64,000 bases of DNA from Rhizobium ruizarguesonis (GTDB taxonomy: Bacteria > Pseudomonadota > Alphaproteobacteria > Rhizobiales > Rhizobiaceae): NCBI RefSeq assembly GCF_012349115.1, contig NZ_PQIG01000001.1, positions 186,001-250,000 on the forward strand, written 5' to 3'. Below are positions 1 to 9,798 of the stretch, one piece after another (position 1 is the stretch's first letter; each line of letters opens with the position of its first letter). A model generated the notes under the pieces. The model was not told where the DNA came from. It did not search any database and worked only from the letters and a program-made list of their open reading frames with translations. Both the position numbers and the translations under genes were made by a program.

Positions 1-2591
1 CCAGCCCGATCCAGATTGCCGCCGGCACGACCTATGTGGCCTCCTATCACAGCAGCGGTTTCTACTCGCTGACGAACAATTATTTCACCGGCGGCACCTA
101 TGCCAGCGGCGCGGTGAAGGCCGTCGATGGCGGCGGTGTCTTCGCCTACGGCACCACTGCCGGCACGTTTCCCGGCCAAAGCCCCGGCACCGGCACCAAT
201 TACTGGGTCGACGTGGTCTTCGATGCCGGCCCCAACAGCGCCCCGGTCGCGACCGACGATATTGGGCTGACCATCTCCGGCAATGATACCGTCGTCATCT
301 CCATCGCCTCACTTGTCGGAAACGATACGGACCCCAATGGCGATGCGCTGACGATTTCGGCCGTCGGCAATGCCGTCAACGGTACGGTGACGCTCAACAA
401 GCAGAACGGCACCGTCATCTTCACGCCGACCAACAATTATTCGGGGCCGGCAAGCTTCACCTATACGTTGTCGGACGGGCGCGGCGCCACGGATCAGGGC
501 AGCGTCAGCCTCACCGTGAACCCAGGCCCTGCCGGGGAAACGCTGTTTACATCAAGTGAAGGGCCGACGGGCGCAGGCTTCAACGACGGCCAGTCGATGG
601 AACTCGGCATGAAGTTCGTCGCTTCGACCGGCGGCATGATTACAGGTATCCGCTACTACAAGGCGGCCGGCGATACCGGCGCCCATACCGGCTCCCTGTG
701 GACGGCCGACGGCACGCTGGTCGCGACCGTCACCTTCGCCGACAGCGGATCGGTGAACGGCTGGCAGACCGCGACATTCGCCAACGCGGTGCATATCGCG
801 GCCGGCACGACCTATGTCGCCTCCTACAGCACCACAGGCTCCTATGTGGCGACGGCAAACTATTTCACGACAGCCCATACCAACGGCGCGCTGACGGCGC
901 TGGCCGGCAGCAATGGTGTCTACGCGGTCGGGGGCTCGGCATTCCCGACCTCCAGCTACCAGTCGTCGAACTACTGGGTGGATGTCGTCTACAATCAGTC
1001 GACGGGCAACGCGGTGCCGGTCGCTGCCAATGACAACGGCTACACGACCTATTTCAACACCGCACTGTCGATTGCCGCAGCCAGCTTGCTTGCAAACGAT
1101 ACCGATGCCGATGGCGACCCGCTCAGCATCACCGGCGTCAACGGTGCGATCAACGGAACGGTGACCTTCAACAGCCAGACCAAGTCTGTCACTTTCACGC
1201 CAACGGCGGGTTATACGGGTGCGGCGAGCTTCTCCTATTCGATCTCGGATGGGTACGGCGGAGCCGCCTCGGCCACGGTCAGCCTCACTGTCGGCACGCC
1301 GCCCGGCGGAGGCACGACGTCGAGCCTGTTCACCGGCGCCGACACCTCGGGTGTTGCCGCCGCCAATGATGCCAACTCGGTCGAACTCGGCGTCAAGTTC
1401 ATCGCTTCCGCCAGCGGCCAGATCACCGGGATCACTTATTACAGGAGCGCCCAGGATACCGGCACGCATGTCGGATCGCTCTGGACGGCGAGTGGCCAGC
1501 TTCTGGCCCAGGCGACCTTCATCAGCGAGACGGCGAGCGGATGGCAGACGGTTTCCTTCACCCAGCCGATCAATGTGACCGCCGGCGCCACCTATGTGGC
1601 AAGTTACCATTCGAACGGCTTCTATTCCGCAACGGCGAACTACTTCACGATGGACCATACGAGCGGCACGCTGACGGCGCCGGCAAGTTCGGTCAGCGGC
1701 GGCAACGGCGTTTATGCCTATGGCACGGGCAGCCTGTTCCCCAATTCCTCCTACAATGCCAGCAATTACTGGGTCGACGTGCTCTATCAGCAGGGCTCGC
1801 AGAATGCGGTTCCGGTCGCCGTCAATGACAGCGGCTTGTCGACCAATACCGGCACGCCGATCACCATCCAGGCCTCAGTGCTCCTGGCCAACGACACCGA
1901 TGCCGATGGTGACCCGCTTGTCATCACCGGCGTCAGTGGCGCGGTCAACGGCTCGGTCGCCTACAATGCCCAGGCCCAGACGGTGACCTTCACCCCGACG
2001 GCAGGCTATTCGGGACCGGCGAGCTTCAGCTACGCAATTGCAGACGGCAAGGGCGGCACGGCGTCGGCGCAGGTGGCACTCACCATCAACGGCGGCCAGG
2101 CGGCAGGGCCGGAGCAGAACCTCTTTGCCGCCAATGCGACGCCTTCAATCGTCTCCGTCAACGATAACCAGCCGGTCAATCTCGGCATGAAATTCCAGGC
2201 CGATACGGCAGGCTGGGTCACCGGCATCCGCTTCTACAAGGGGACAGACAATACAGGCCCGCACAACGGCTATCTCTGGACCGCCTCGGGCACATTGCTC
2301 GGCAGTGTCAGCTTCAGCAACGAAACGGCAAGCGGCTGGCAGACCGCAACGCTCACCCAGCAGGTCGCGGTCGCCGCGGATACGACCTATGTCGTTTCCT
2401 ACAGCACCAACGGCAATTATTCGGCGACCGGTAATTACTTCAGCACCGATGTGACGAACGGCGACCTGACGGCGCTCAGCGGCACCAACGGCGTCTATGC
2501 CTATGGGTCGAGCGGCTTGTTCCCAAGTGCCAGCTATAACAGCACAAACTACTATGTGGACGTAGCATTCAGACCGCAGCTCGCGGCGTAA
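1..2591 (+). CDS. DUF4082 / Ig-like repeat surface or secreted protein, 3' part
   Basis: The frame is open from the first bases, so this is the C-terminal portion (over 850 residues) of a larger protein whose start lies outside the window. It alternates two modules. The first is a DUF4082-type module of about 150 residues, with recurring 'GxxYVASYxxxGxYxATxNYF' and 'NYWVDVxY' signatures. The second is an Ig/cadherin-like module of about 90 residues, with '[13 protein letters not shown]' and 'FTPTAGYxGxASFxY'. About three and a half DUF4082 modules and three Ig-like modules are visible, and the protein ends just after a DUF4082 module. Such architectures are typical of very large exported or adhesive proteins. 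No glycine-rich RTX nonapeptides are seen in this part. The type I exporter at 4253-7830 is the likely partner (inference from proximity). Strong internal similarity means assembly errors are possible. Confidence 0.85.
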   Translation, partial: SPIQIAAGTTYVASYHSSGFYSLTNNYFTGGTYASGAVKAVDGGGVFAYGTTAGTFPGQSPGTGTNYWVDVVFDAGPNSAPVATDDIGLTISGNDTVVISIASLVGNDTDPNGDALTISAVGNAVNGTVTLNKQNGTVIFTPTNNYSGPASFTYTLSDGRGATDQGSVSLTVNPGPAGETLFTSSEGPTGAGFNDGQSMELGMKFVASTGGMITGIRYYKAAGDTGAHTGSLWTADGTLVATVTFADSGSVNGWQTATFANAVHIAAGTTYVASYSTTGSYVATANYFTTAHTNGALTALAGSNGVYAVGGSAFPTSSYQSSNYWVDVVYNQSTGNAVPVAANDNGYTTYFNTALSIAAASLLANDTDADGDPLSITGVNGAINGTVTFNSQTKSVTFTPTAGYTGAASFSYSISDGYGGAASATVSLTVGTPPGGGTTSSLFTGADTSGVAAANDANSVELGVKFIASASGQITGITYYRSAQDTGTHVGSLWTASGQLLAQATFISETASGWQTVSFTQPINVTAGATYVASYHSNGFYSATANYFTMDHTSGTLTAPASSVSGGNGVYAYGTGSLFPNSSYNASNYWVDVLYQQGSQNAVPVAVNDSGLSTNTGTPITIQASVLLANDTDADGDPLVITGVSGAVNGSVAYNAQAQTVTFTPTAGYSGPASFSYAIADGKGGTASAQVALTINGGQAAGPEQNLFAANATPSIVSVNDNQPVNLGMKFQADTAGWVTGIRFYKGTDNTGPHNGYLWTASGTLLGSVSFSNETASGWQTATLTQQVAVAADTTYVVSYSTNGNYSATGNYFSTDVTNGDLTALSGTNGVYAYGSSGLFPSASYNSTNYYVDVAFRPQLAA

Positions 2592-2613
2592 TATAAGCGA
2601 GCGGGGAGTACCG

Positions 2614-3834
2614 ATGATGAGTGCAGACAACAGACTTCCGGTGACGGTCCTTGCCGGTTTTCTTGGCGCCGGCAAGACGACGATCCTCAACCATGTCCTG
2701 CGCAATCGCGAGGGGCGCCGGGTCGCCGTCATCGTCAACGACATGAGCGAGGTGAATATCGATGCCGATCTCGTGCGCGACGGGGGAGCGAACCTGTCAC
2801 GGACGGATGAGACGTTGGTGGAGCTCACCAATGGCTGCATCTGCTGCACATTGCGCGACGATCTCCTGAGCGAAGTGCGCCGCCTCGCTGCCGCCGGCCG
2901 TTTCGACTATCTGCTGATCGAGGGCACCGGGATCGCTGAACCGCTGCCGGTCGCAGCGACCTTCTCCTTCCGCGACGAGAGCGGGGCAGCCCTCTGCGAC
3001 GTCGCGCGGCTCGACACGATGGTTTCCGTCGTCGATGCGGTCAATCTTCTGGCCGATTATGCGAGCGCGGAATTCCTGAGGGATCGCGGCGAGAGCCGGG
3101 ACGGAGACGACGAGCGCAAGCTGGTGGAACTGCTCGTCGAGCAGATCGAATTTGCCGATGTCGTGGTCATCAACAAGGCGCAGGATGTGCCGCCTGCAGC
3201 GCTTGCCGAGGTTCGCCGCATCGTTGCCGGACTCAACCCCGATGCCCGCGTCATCGAGACCGGTTTCGGCCGGCTGAAGCTCGATGCCATCCTGAATACC
3301 GGCCTCTTCAGCGAAGCGAGAGCTGCCCGCCATCCGCTGTGGCACAAGGAACTCTTCGGTTGGGGCGAGCATGTGCCGGAGACGGAAGAATTCGGCATTT
3401 CGAGCTTCGTCTATCGCAGCCGCCGGCCGTTCGATCCCTCCAGGCTGCGGGATTTTCTCGACAGGAAATGGTCGGGCCTCATCCGCGCGAAAGGCCATTT
3501 CTGGCTGGCGACAAGGCCCGACGAGATCGGCCTGCTGTCGATTACCGGGACGCAGTGCCGCATCGACACCAAGGGCTTCTGGTGGGCATCCGTGCCGAAG
3601 GCGCAATGGCCGCGTTATCCGCAGTTCCACCAGCTCATCGACCGGCATTGGGACGAGGTCTGGGGCGACCGCCGCCAGGAACTCGTTTTCATCGGCGCCG
3701 GCTTCGACGAAGACGCAATCCGCACCGCGCTCGGCGACTGCCTGACCGGTGAGGAGACGGGCTTCGATCCGCAGACTGCCGCCGGGCTTCGGGACCCGTT
3801 TCCGGCCTGGCAGCACGCACATTCAAATAGTTAG
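2614..3834 (+). CDS. CobW/COG0523 G3E-family GTPase (metallochaperone-like)
   Basis: This 406-residue protein has a P-loop GFLGAGKTT at residues 15-23, the family's metal-binding CxCC motif (C75-I-C77-C78), an NKAQD guanine-specificity motif, and a C-terminal CobW_C-type region. COG0523 proteins are GTP-dependent metal insertases or chaperones, often for zinc or for cobalt in cobalamin synthesis. Which metal applies here cannot be read from the sequence. The gene starts 22 bp after the repeat-protein stop, behind a GGGGAG ribosome site, and sits between the exported protein and its secretion genes. No Zur box was recognised and no cobalamin genes are adjacent, so a zinc-homeostasis role is only a guess. 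Confidence 0.9.
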   Translation: MMSADNRLPVTVLAGFLGAGKTTILNHVLRNREGRRVAVIVNDMSEVNIDADLVRDGGANLSRTDETLVELTNGCICCTLRDDLLSEVRRLAAAGRFDYLLIEGTGIAEPLPVAATFSFRDESGAALCDVARLDTMVSVVDAVNLLADYASAEFLRDRGESRDGDDERKLVELLVEQIEFADVVVINKAQDVPPAALAEVRRIVAGLNPDARVIETGFGRLKLDAILNTGLFSEARAARHPLWHKELFGWGEHVPETEEFGISSFVYRSRRPFDPSRLRDFLDRKWSGLIRAKGHFWLATRPDEIGLLSITGTQCRIDTKGFWWASVPKAQWPRYPQFHQLIDRHWDEVWGDRRQELVFIGAGFDEDAIRTALGDCLTGEETGFDPQTAAGLRDPFPAWQHAHSNS

Positions 3835-3901
3835 AGCATCCTAATGGACGTAAGACGCCCTGAGATGAAGACGTTTTGATTATCAACCGGAGGAGAGAAC
3901 A

Positions 3902-4210
3902 ATGAGCAACGAACTTTACGCAGATGGCATCGGCGAAATCACCATCACGGGAACCATTGTGCGGATCGACCTGATGTCGCTCTCGGCCACCGATCGTGAC
4001 GCCAACAACAACCCGAAGCCGGTTTTCCGCCAGCGCATCATCATGCCGGTCGATGCCTTCGCCAATGCGGTCGATCTCATGCAGAAGGCGCTTGGCGGTT
4101 TGGTCGAAGCGGGTGCGGTCCGTCGCATCGGCGATATGTCGACTGCGGCGGCTGCCGATATCCAGTCGGTGCAGGCCGGCGCTTCGAACGCCTCGCCGAA
4201 CTTCAACTGA
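3902..4210 (+). CDS. conserved-looking hypothetical protein, 102 aa
   Basis: A small acidic protein of 102 residues with a good ribosome site (GGAGGAG, 6 nt upstream of the ATG). It has no signal peptide or membrane segment. The middle contains 'FRQRIIMPVDAFANAVDLMQKAL', which reads like a beta-strand followed by an amphipathic helix, and the C-terminus is Ala/Ser/Asn rich. No family was recognised. It lies 42 bp upstream of the type I secretion ABC gene in the same direction, so it is probably co-transcribed and may be a small accessory factor for secretion. That role is inferred from position only. Confidence 0.7.
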   Translation: MSNELYADGIGEITITGTIVRIDLMSLSATDRDANNNPKPVFRQRIIMPVDAFANAVDLMQKALGGLVEAGAVRRIGDMSTAAAADIQSVQAGASNASPNFN

Positions 4211-4252
4211 TAAACAAATATTGCCTCGGTCTCGTACTGTTTCGGGTGGGCC

Positions 4253-6397
4253 ATGAGTGGTTTTCTGCATACCAACCTGCACTGTCTTGCGCTGGTCGCG
4301 CGTCATCACGGCGTCGATCTTGCTCCTGAACGATTGCAGCACGATTATGCCGTCGGCAACGATCCTGTTGCCGTGCGGCAGCTGCTGCGCATGGCCAAGG
4401 ATGCCGGCCTTAGGGCAAGGCATCTGACGCTCGACTGGCGATCCTTGTTCCAACTTGGCGAGGCATTCCCGGTGCTCGCCGAGCTGACGAACGGCAACTG
4501 GGTGGTCATCGCCGGCGCTATCGGGAGCGGGGAGGATGAGAGAATCCGCGTTCTCGACCCGCTGGCATCACGCGCCGAAGTGATGATGCTCAGCGAAGAG
4601 CAGTTCACCAAGGCCTGGCTCGGATCGGTGATCCTGCTGAAGCGCAACTATCGCATGTCCGATGAGGACCGGCCCTTCGGCTTCCGCTGGTTCGTCCCCG
4701 AGATCATCAAGCAGCGCAGCTTCTTCCGCGATGTCGCGCTCGCCGCCTTCGTGCTCTACGGGCTGGGGCTGACGACGCCGATCTTCTTTCAGCTCGTCAT
4801 CGACAAGGTGCTGGTGCATCAGAGCTATGCGACGCTGATGGTTCTGACAGTGGGCATTGCGATCGCGCTCGTCTTCGACGCGACCTTCACCTTCCTGCGC
4901 CGCTATCTGCTGCTCTATGCAACGAACAGGATCGACATCCGCGTCGCGACCCGCACCTTCGGCCATCTGCTCAACCTGCCGATCGCGCTCTTCGAGCAGG
5001 CCTCAGCCGGCGTTCTCGTCAAGCATATGCAGCAGACGGGGCGCATCCGCGAATTCCTGACCGGCCGGCTGTTTCTCACACTGTTGGACGGCGTTTCGCT
5101 CCTGGTCTTCGTGCCGATCCTGCTTCTCTACAGCGTCAAGCTGACGCTTGTCGTGCTCGGTTTTGCCGCCCTCGTCGGGCTCGTGGTGATGATGCTCGTC
5201 GGGCCGTTCCAGCGCCGGTTGCAGGCGCTCTATCAGGCCGAAGGCGACCGGCAGGCATTGCTGGTGGAAACCGTGCACGGCATGCGCACCGTCAAATCGC
5301 TGGCGCTGGAGCCGCGCCAGCGCAAGGTGTGGGACGATTATTCGGCCCAGTCGATCTCCGTGCGTTTCCGGGTCGACAAGATCTCGACCATCGCCCAGGC
5401 GATGACCGGACTGCTGGAGAAGCTGATGAGCGTCGCGATCATCGGCCTCGGCGCGCTCGATGTCTTCAGCGGCGCGATGACGATCGGCGCGCTGGTTGCC
5501 TTCAACATGCTCGCCGGCCGGGTCTCGGGACCACTGGTGCAGATCGTCACCATGGTGCACGAATATCAGGAAGTCGCGCTCTCCGTGCGCATGCTCGGCG
5601 AGATCATGAATCAGCGGCCGGAGCAGGCGGGCCGCGGGCGAGGTGTTCGGCCGCATCTGCAGGGTCGCATCGAATTCGACAGGGTCACCTTCCGCTACGG
5701 CCCGGATAGCGCGCCGGCGCTCGACAATGTCTCCTTCGCCATTCCGACGGGCTGCCTCTTCGGCGTGGTCGGCAAGAGCGGCTCGGGCAAGACGACGATC
5801 ACAAGGCTCATCCAGGGCCTCTATCAGAGCCAGGAAGGCCTCGTGCGCATGGATGGTTATGACAGCCGCGAGATCGACCTCGTGCATCTGAGAACGAGCA
5901 TCGGCGTCGTGCTGCAGGATAGTTTCCTGTTTCGCGGCTCGGTGCGCGAGAATATTGCCGCCGCCAAGCCCGATGCCAGCATCGAGGAGATCATGGAAGT
6001 TGCCCGTATCGCCGGCGCCGAGGAGTTCATCGAGCGCCTGCCGCGTGGCTTTGACACGATGCTGGAGGAAAACGCCTCCAACCTGTCAGGCGGCCAGAAG
6101 CAGCGGCTTGCCATTGCCCGCGCGCTGATCACCGATCCGAAGCTGTTGATCTTCGACGAGGCGACGAGCGCGCTCGACCCCGACAGTGAGGCGATCATCC
6201 GCGAGAATCTGAGCCGCATCGCCGCCGGCCGCACCGTCATCATCGTCTCGCACCGGCTTTCGACGCTCGTCGATGCCGATGCCATTCTCGTCATCGATCG
6301 TGGCAAGGTCGCCGATATCGGCCGGCACGATCAGCTTGTATCGCGCTGCATGACCTATCGCCACCTGTGGTCCCAGCAGATGAGGCAGGTCGCATGA
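4253..6397 (+). CDS. type I secretion ABC transporter (C39-like domain, permease and ATPase)
   Basis: A 714-residue HlyB/LapB-type exporter. Residues about 1-130 form a C39-peptidase-like domain. The position of the catalytic Cys aligns with a Thr (LHTNLHCLAL), so it is probably a non-cleaving, substrate-docking domain as in RTX exporters. Hydrophobic segments at about 160-430 form the transmembrane domain. The ATPase domain has Walker A GKSGSGKTT near residue 508, signature LSGGQKQR near 611, Walker B LLIFDEATSALD, and switch His in IIVSHRLST. It drives one-step export across both membranes with the HlyD-type adaptor that overlaps its stop codon (ATGA). The likely cargo is the DUF4082 repeat protein encoded upstream. 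A TolC-type outer-membrane channel is not in this window. Confidence 0.93.
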   Translation: MSGFLHTNLHCLALVARHHGVDLAPERLQHDYAVGNDPVAVRQLLRMAKDAGLRARHLTLDWRSLFQLGEAFPVLAELTNGNWVVIAGAIGSGEDERIRVLDPLASRAEVMMLSEEQFTKAWLGSVILLKRNYRMSDEDRPFGFRWFVPEIIKQRSFFRDVALAAFVLYGLGLTTPIFFQLVIDKVLVHQSYATLMVLTVGIAIALVFDATFTFLRRYLLLYATNRIDIRVATRTFGHLLNLPIALFEQASAGVLVKHMQQTGRIREFLTGRLFLTLLDGVSLLVFVPILLLYSVKLTLVVLGFAALVGLVVMMLVGPFQRRLQALYQAEGDRQALLVETVHGMRTVKSLALEPRQRKVWDDYSAQSISVRFRVDKISTIAQAMTGLLEKLMSVAIIGLGALDVFSGAMTIGALVAFNMLAGRVSGPLVQIVTMVHEYQEVALSVRMLGEIMNQRPEQAGRGRGVRPHLQGRIEFDRVTFRYGPDSAPALDNVSFAIPTGCLFGVVGKSGSGKTTITRLIQGLYQSQEGLVRMDGYDSREIDLVHLRTSIGVVLQDSFLFRGSVRENIAAAKPDASIEEIMEVARIAGAEEFIERLPRGFDTMLEENASNLSGGQKQRLAIARALITDPKLLIFDEATSALDPDSEAIIRENLSRIAAGRTVIIVSHRLSTLVDADAILVIDRGKVADIGRHDQLVSRCMTYRHLWSQQMRQVA

Positions 6398-7830
6398 ACG
6401 CGCACACCAGAAAACCCAGCGAGAACCTGCCGGTCCCTTCAGGCAACGGCCCTTCAGACAAGGCGCCCTCAGGCAAAGGAAGGGAACTGACCGCCCGCCC
6501 GCCGCTGCCGCCGGCAATTGCGGAGTTCCAATCCGATGCGGTCGAGCTCGAGGAACGCGCGCCGCCCAGAGTTGCGCGCATGACGCTCTATTGCGTGACG
6601 GCGCTGATTGCTTCGGCGATCATCTGGGCCTCGGTCTCGTCGATCGACGAGGTGGTGATCGCGCCCGGCAAGCTCGTCACCACCCAGCCGACCATCGTCG
6701 TCCAGCCGCTCGAAACCTCGATCATCCGCACGATCGAGGTGAAGGCCGGCGAAGTGGTGCATGCCGGCCAGACGCTCGCGACCCTCGACGCTACTTTCAG
6801 CCAGGCCGATGTCGACCAGCAGCAGGCGAAATTCTCCGCGCTCGACGCCCAAGTGCGGCGCATCGAGGCCGAGCTTGCCGGCAACGATTACACGGCGGGA
6901 GATACGCCCGACCAGATGCTGCAGGCGCAGCTCTTCGGCCAGCGACGGGCCTTCTACACGGCGCAGCTGCAGAATTTCGAGCAGCAGATCGCCGGCCAGT
7001 CAGCCGCTCTTCTGGCGAGCAAGAACCAGGAGGCCGTGCTCAATGACAGGCGCGATGGGCTCTCTCAGATCGAGGCGGCGCGGGAGCGGCTCTACAACAA
7101 GCAGAGCGGCTCGCTGATCACGCTGCTCGGCTCGCGCGGCGGCCGCCTCGACGTCGAGTCCGATCTGACGGCCGTCCGCGGCCGGGCCGACGAGGCCGCG
7201 CACGCCTATGCCAAGCTGAGCGCCGACCGCCAGGCCTTCATCGAGGATTTCCGCCGGGCGGCGATGGAGCAACTGGTGGAGCTGCGCGGCCAGCGTGACA
7301 TGGCGGACGAGGAACTGAAGAAGATGGCACTGCGCCGCAACATGGTCGTGCTGACGGCGCCGGCCGATTCCGTCGTGCTCGACCTAGCGCAGCGCTCGGT
7401 CGGTTCGGTGGTGCGGGAGGCGGAGCCGGTGGTCACACTCGTGCCCATTAACGTGCCGCTGGAAGCGGAAGTCTCGATCAACACGCGCGATATCGGCCGG
7501 GTCGCCGTCGGCAAGGAAGCCCGTGTCAAGCTCGACGCCTATCCGTTCCAGAAATACGGAACCGCGACAGGCGAGGTGAGGACCATCAGCCAGGACACGT
7601 TCCTCACGGGCCAGCAGGAGCAGACAGCCACGCCCAGCCAGCCGGCCGCCCCCTTCTTCAAGGCGCGGATCCTGCTTGCCGATACCCGGCTGAATGCCAC
7701 AGATGTGCCGGTGCGACTGCTTCCCGGCATGACTGTGACCACGGAAATCAAGGTCGGCAACCGTACGGTGATCTCCTATTTCCTGTATCCGCTGCTGCGT
7801 GGCCTCGACAACGCAATACGCGAACCGTAG
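6394..7830 (+). CDS. HlyD-family type I secretion periplasmic adaptor
   Basis: Membrane fusion protein, 478 residues from the ATG at 6394, which overlaps the exporter stop as ATGA. An in-frame GTG at 6367 would extend it but lies inside the exporter gene. The order of parts is a Pro/Ser-rich cytoplasmic N-terminus, one membrane anchor at about residues 64-85, a lipoyl/barrel-like half ('APGKLVTTQPTIVVQPLE'), a long coiled-coil region at about 130-310, the second barrel half ('LTAPADSVVLDLAQRSVGSVV'), and the C-terminal HlyD signature region (LPGMTVTTEIKVGNRTV). It bridges the inner-membrane ABC exporter to a TolC-like pore. Translational coupling to the exporter supports a dedicated pair. Confidence 0.93.
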   Translation: MNAHTRKPSENLPVPSGNGPSDKAPSGKGRELTARPPLPPAIAEFQSDAVELEERAPPRVARMTLYCVTALIASAIIWASVSSIDEVVIAPGKLVTTQPTIVVQPLETSIIRTIEVKAGEVVHAGQTLATLDATFSQADVDQQQAKFSALDAQVRRIEAELAGNDYTAGDTPDQMLQAQLFGQRRAFYTAQLQNFEQQIAGQSAALLASKNQEAVLNDRRDGLSQIEAARERLYNKQSGSLITLLGSRGGRLDVESDLTAVRGRADEAAHAYAKLSADRQAFIEDFRRAAMEQLVELRGQRDMADEELKKMALRRNMVVLTAPADSVVLDLAQRSVGSVVREAEPVVTLVPINVPLEAEVSINTRDIGRVAVGKEARVKLDAYPFQKYGTATGEVRTISQDTFLTGQQEQTATPSQPAAPFFKARILLADTRLNATDVPVRLLPGMTVTTEIKVGNRTVISYFLYPLLRGLDNAIREP

Positions 7831-8022
7831 GTCGTGACGATCAGTTTGCCCCGAACGAGATCCCGAGTGAGATTCAAGGCAGATATTTCGCATCCCATGG
7901 CCGCGGCCTGGCCCGCCCGCATGTCGTGAAGTCGGATTTGCCCGGCTTTCAGGGGCGCGCACTATCAACGAATCGCCGAACGCGCCAAGCTTTCGCTCAG
8001 CATTAACTTCGATCGATTGGGA

Positions 8023-9228
8023 ATGAGTGTCACAATGATTCACGACGTCTGCATCATAGGCGGCGGTATAGTTGGTCTTGCCACCGCCATGGCCGTTCTG
8101 GAAAAGCGCCCCGGTGCAAGTGTCGTTCTCCTTGAAAAGGAGCCTGGCTTGGCCCTCCACCAGACAGGGCACAACAGCGGCGTCATCCACGCGGGAATCT
8201 ACTATGCGCCAGGCAGCTTGAAAGCGCGCCTTTGTCGGGAGGGGGCCGATGCCATCAAGGCGTTCTGCAGGGAGAAGGCTGTACCTTATGAACAATGCGG
8301 AAAACTGGTGGTTGCCACCAACGAGCTCGAACACCGCCGCCTGAAGGATCTGGCCGAACGGGCAAAGATCAACAACATCGATATCGAATGGCTCGATCGG
8401 AAGACGCTGAAACAACGGGAGCCCATGGTCGAAGGCGTCGCGGCAATTTTCGTTGGGGCGACGGGTATCGTCGACTACAAGGCTGTGTGCGTCGCCATGG
8501 GCGCTCATCTGGCCGCTCAGGGCGTGGAAATCGAATTGAATACGCAGGTTTCCGCGATCCGCGAAACCTTGGATCTCGTGGAGATTGCAGCGGGTGATCG
8601 CCAATGGCGGGCCAGACAGCTGATCGCCTGCGCCGGCCTGCAGTCCGACCGCATCGCCAAACTTGCGGGCCTCAAGATCGATCATCAGATCATACCGTTC
8701 AGGGGCGAATATTTCCGTCTGCCGCCGTCGCGGAATGGACTGGTCAGGCACCTGATCTATCCGGTGCCCGATCCGTCGCTTCCATTCCTTGGCATTCATG
8801 TCACCAAGATGATCGACGGCAGCCTTACCGTCGGACCCAATGCGGTTCTGGGAATGGCGCGCGAGGGGTATCCGAAATTCAGCATAAACATCCGGGATCT
8901 CAGCGAGTGTCTCTCGTTTCCGGGCCTATGGCGGCTTCTCTGGAAGAACGCAGGGGGCGCCGTGAACGAATTCAGGGACTCGCTGTGGCGGAAAAACTAT
9001 CTGGAAGCGTGCCGCAAATACTGCCCATCGCTGACACTCGAAGACCTTCAGCCGATGGAAGCGGGCATCCGGGCCCAGGCCGTCATGCGGGACGGGCGCC
9101 TGGAGCATGATTTCCTGTTCCTAAAAACGGGTCGCATGCTGCACGTCTGCAATGCGCCGTCGCCAGCGGCCACATCGTCGATCCCGATCGGCCGGGATAT
9201 CGCCGACAGGTGCTTTTCCGCCGGCTGA
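8023..9228 (+). CDS. lhgO: L-2-hydroxyglutarate oxidase/dehydrogenase (LhgO)
   Basis: FAD-dependent DAO-fold oxidoreductase of about 401 residues. It has an N-terminal Rossmann dinucleotide motif (GGGIVG at residues 13-18) and the family segment 'HQTGHNSGVIHAGIYYAPGSLKA', which is characteristic of LhgO/YgaF. LhgO oxidises L-2-hydroxyglutarate to 2-oxoglutarate and passes electrons to the membrane quinone pool, acting as metabolite repair or in glutarate/lysine catabolism. The start is uncertain: ATG codons at 8023 and 8035 both lie before the FAD motif, and a TTG lies at 8017. The upstream ribosome site is weak. The gene stands alone, about 190 bp after the secretion genes. Confidence 0.9.
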   Translation: MSVTMIHDVCIIGGGIVGLATAMAVLEKRPGASVVLLEKEPGLALHQTGHNSGVIHAGIYYAPGSLKARLCREGADAIKAFCREKAVPYEQCGKLVVATNELEHRRLKDLAERAKINNIDIEWLDRKTLKQREPMVEGVAAIFVGATGIVDYKAVCVAMGAHLAAQGVEIELNTQVSAIRETLDLVEIAAGDRQWRARQLIACAGLQSDRIAKLAGLKIDHQIIPFRGEYFRLPPSRNGLVRHLIYPVPDPSLPFLGIHVTKMIDGSLTVGPNAVLGMAREGYPKFSINIRDLSECLSFPGLWRLLWKNAGGAVNEFRDSLWRKNYLEACRKYCPSLTLEDLQPMEAGIRAQAVMRDGRLEHDFLFLKTGRMLHVCNAPSPAATSSIPIGRDIADRCFSAG

Positions 9229-9798
9229 ACGAAGCCGTGAGAGAAACCGCATGACGTTCAAGACAAGATTTCTCGAAGCCGGAATGAACGATGCCGGTCG
9301 CTCCGGGCTGCGGCGCCAGCGGGAGGTCGACCTCGTGCCAGGGCAGGACAAGGAGAACTGGCATAGCTTCGATGCGACCGGCGCCGTGCCGTTTATCCGG
9401 CTCCGAGTGGCAGCCTTTTTCGTTTCTTCATTCTGCCGTCGCCGGAAGACGGGCTGACGCCTGAGATCGATCGAGAGATCAACGCGACAGCCGCACCGGA
9501 GTACAAAATCCATGCCTGTGCCGATCTACGACATCTTCGACGGTATCGACCGGTTCGTTGAGCCCCATGCCGCGAGTACGCTGGTCCGGTTCGATGGAGG
9601 CGATCCGCCAAGCCTTGCGTCCTCACCAGAAGCTTGTCAGTCTTGCTCGGTTGCCCTGAGCGGTAGGGCATCCCTCCCTGTTGCCCCGTTCCAATAGGCC
9701 GGGGCCTGCGCCAGAGACAAGAACTATTGGTGCTTCCTTCCGCCGACGGCGTTCCTTACAATCTTGCCTGTTCTCCCCGTCCTGGAAATGAGGTTTTC
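9229..9798. other. gene-poor stretch between lhgO and ade
   Basis: These 570 bp hold no gene I can support. A 68-codon open frame at 9251-9457 has a passable ribosome site, but its C-terminal third reads as Arg/Phe-rich out-of-frame coding sequence. From about 9392 a different frame (PAPSGSLFRFFILPSPEDG...) looks more protein-like. This would fit a decayed gene, but no family was recognised. No hairpin with a T-run was seen. The 3' end carries the leader of ade. Confidence 0.4.

Noticed and set aside
9251..9457. 68-codon open frame downstream of lhgO
   Set aside because: Composition of the C-terminal part is atypical and another frame looks more coding. No family was recognised; it was kept only as a note on a possible decayed gene.
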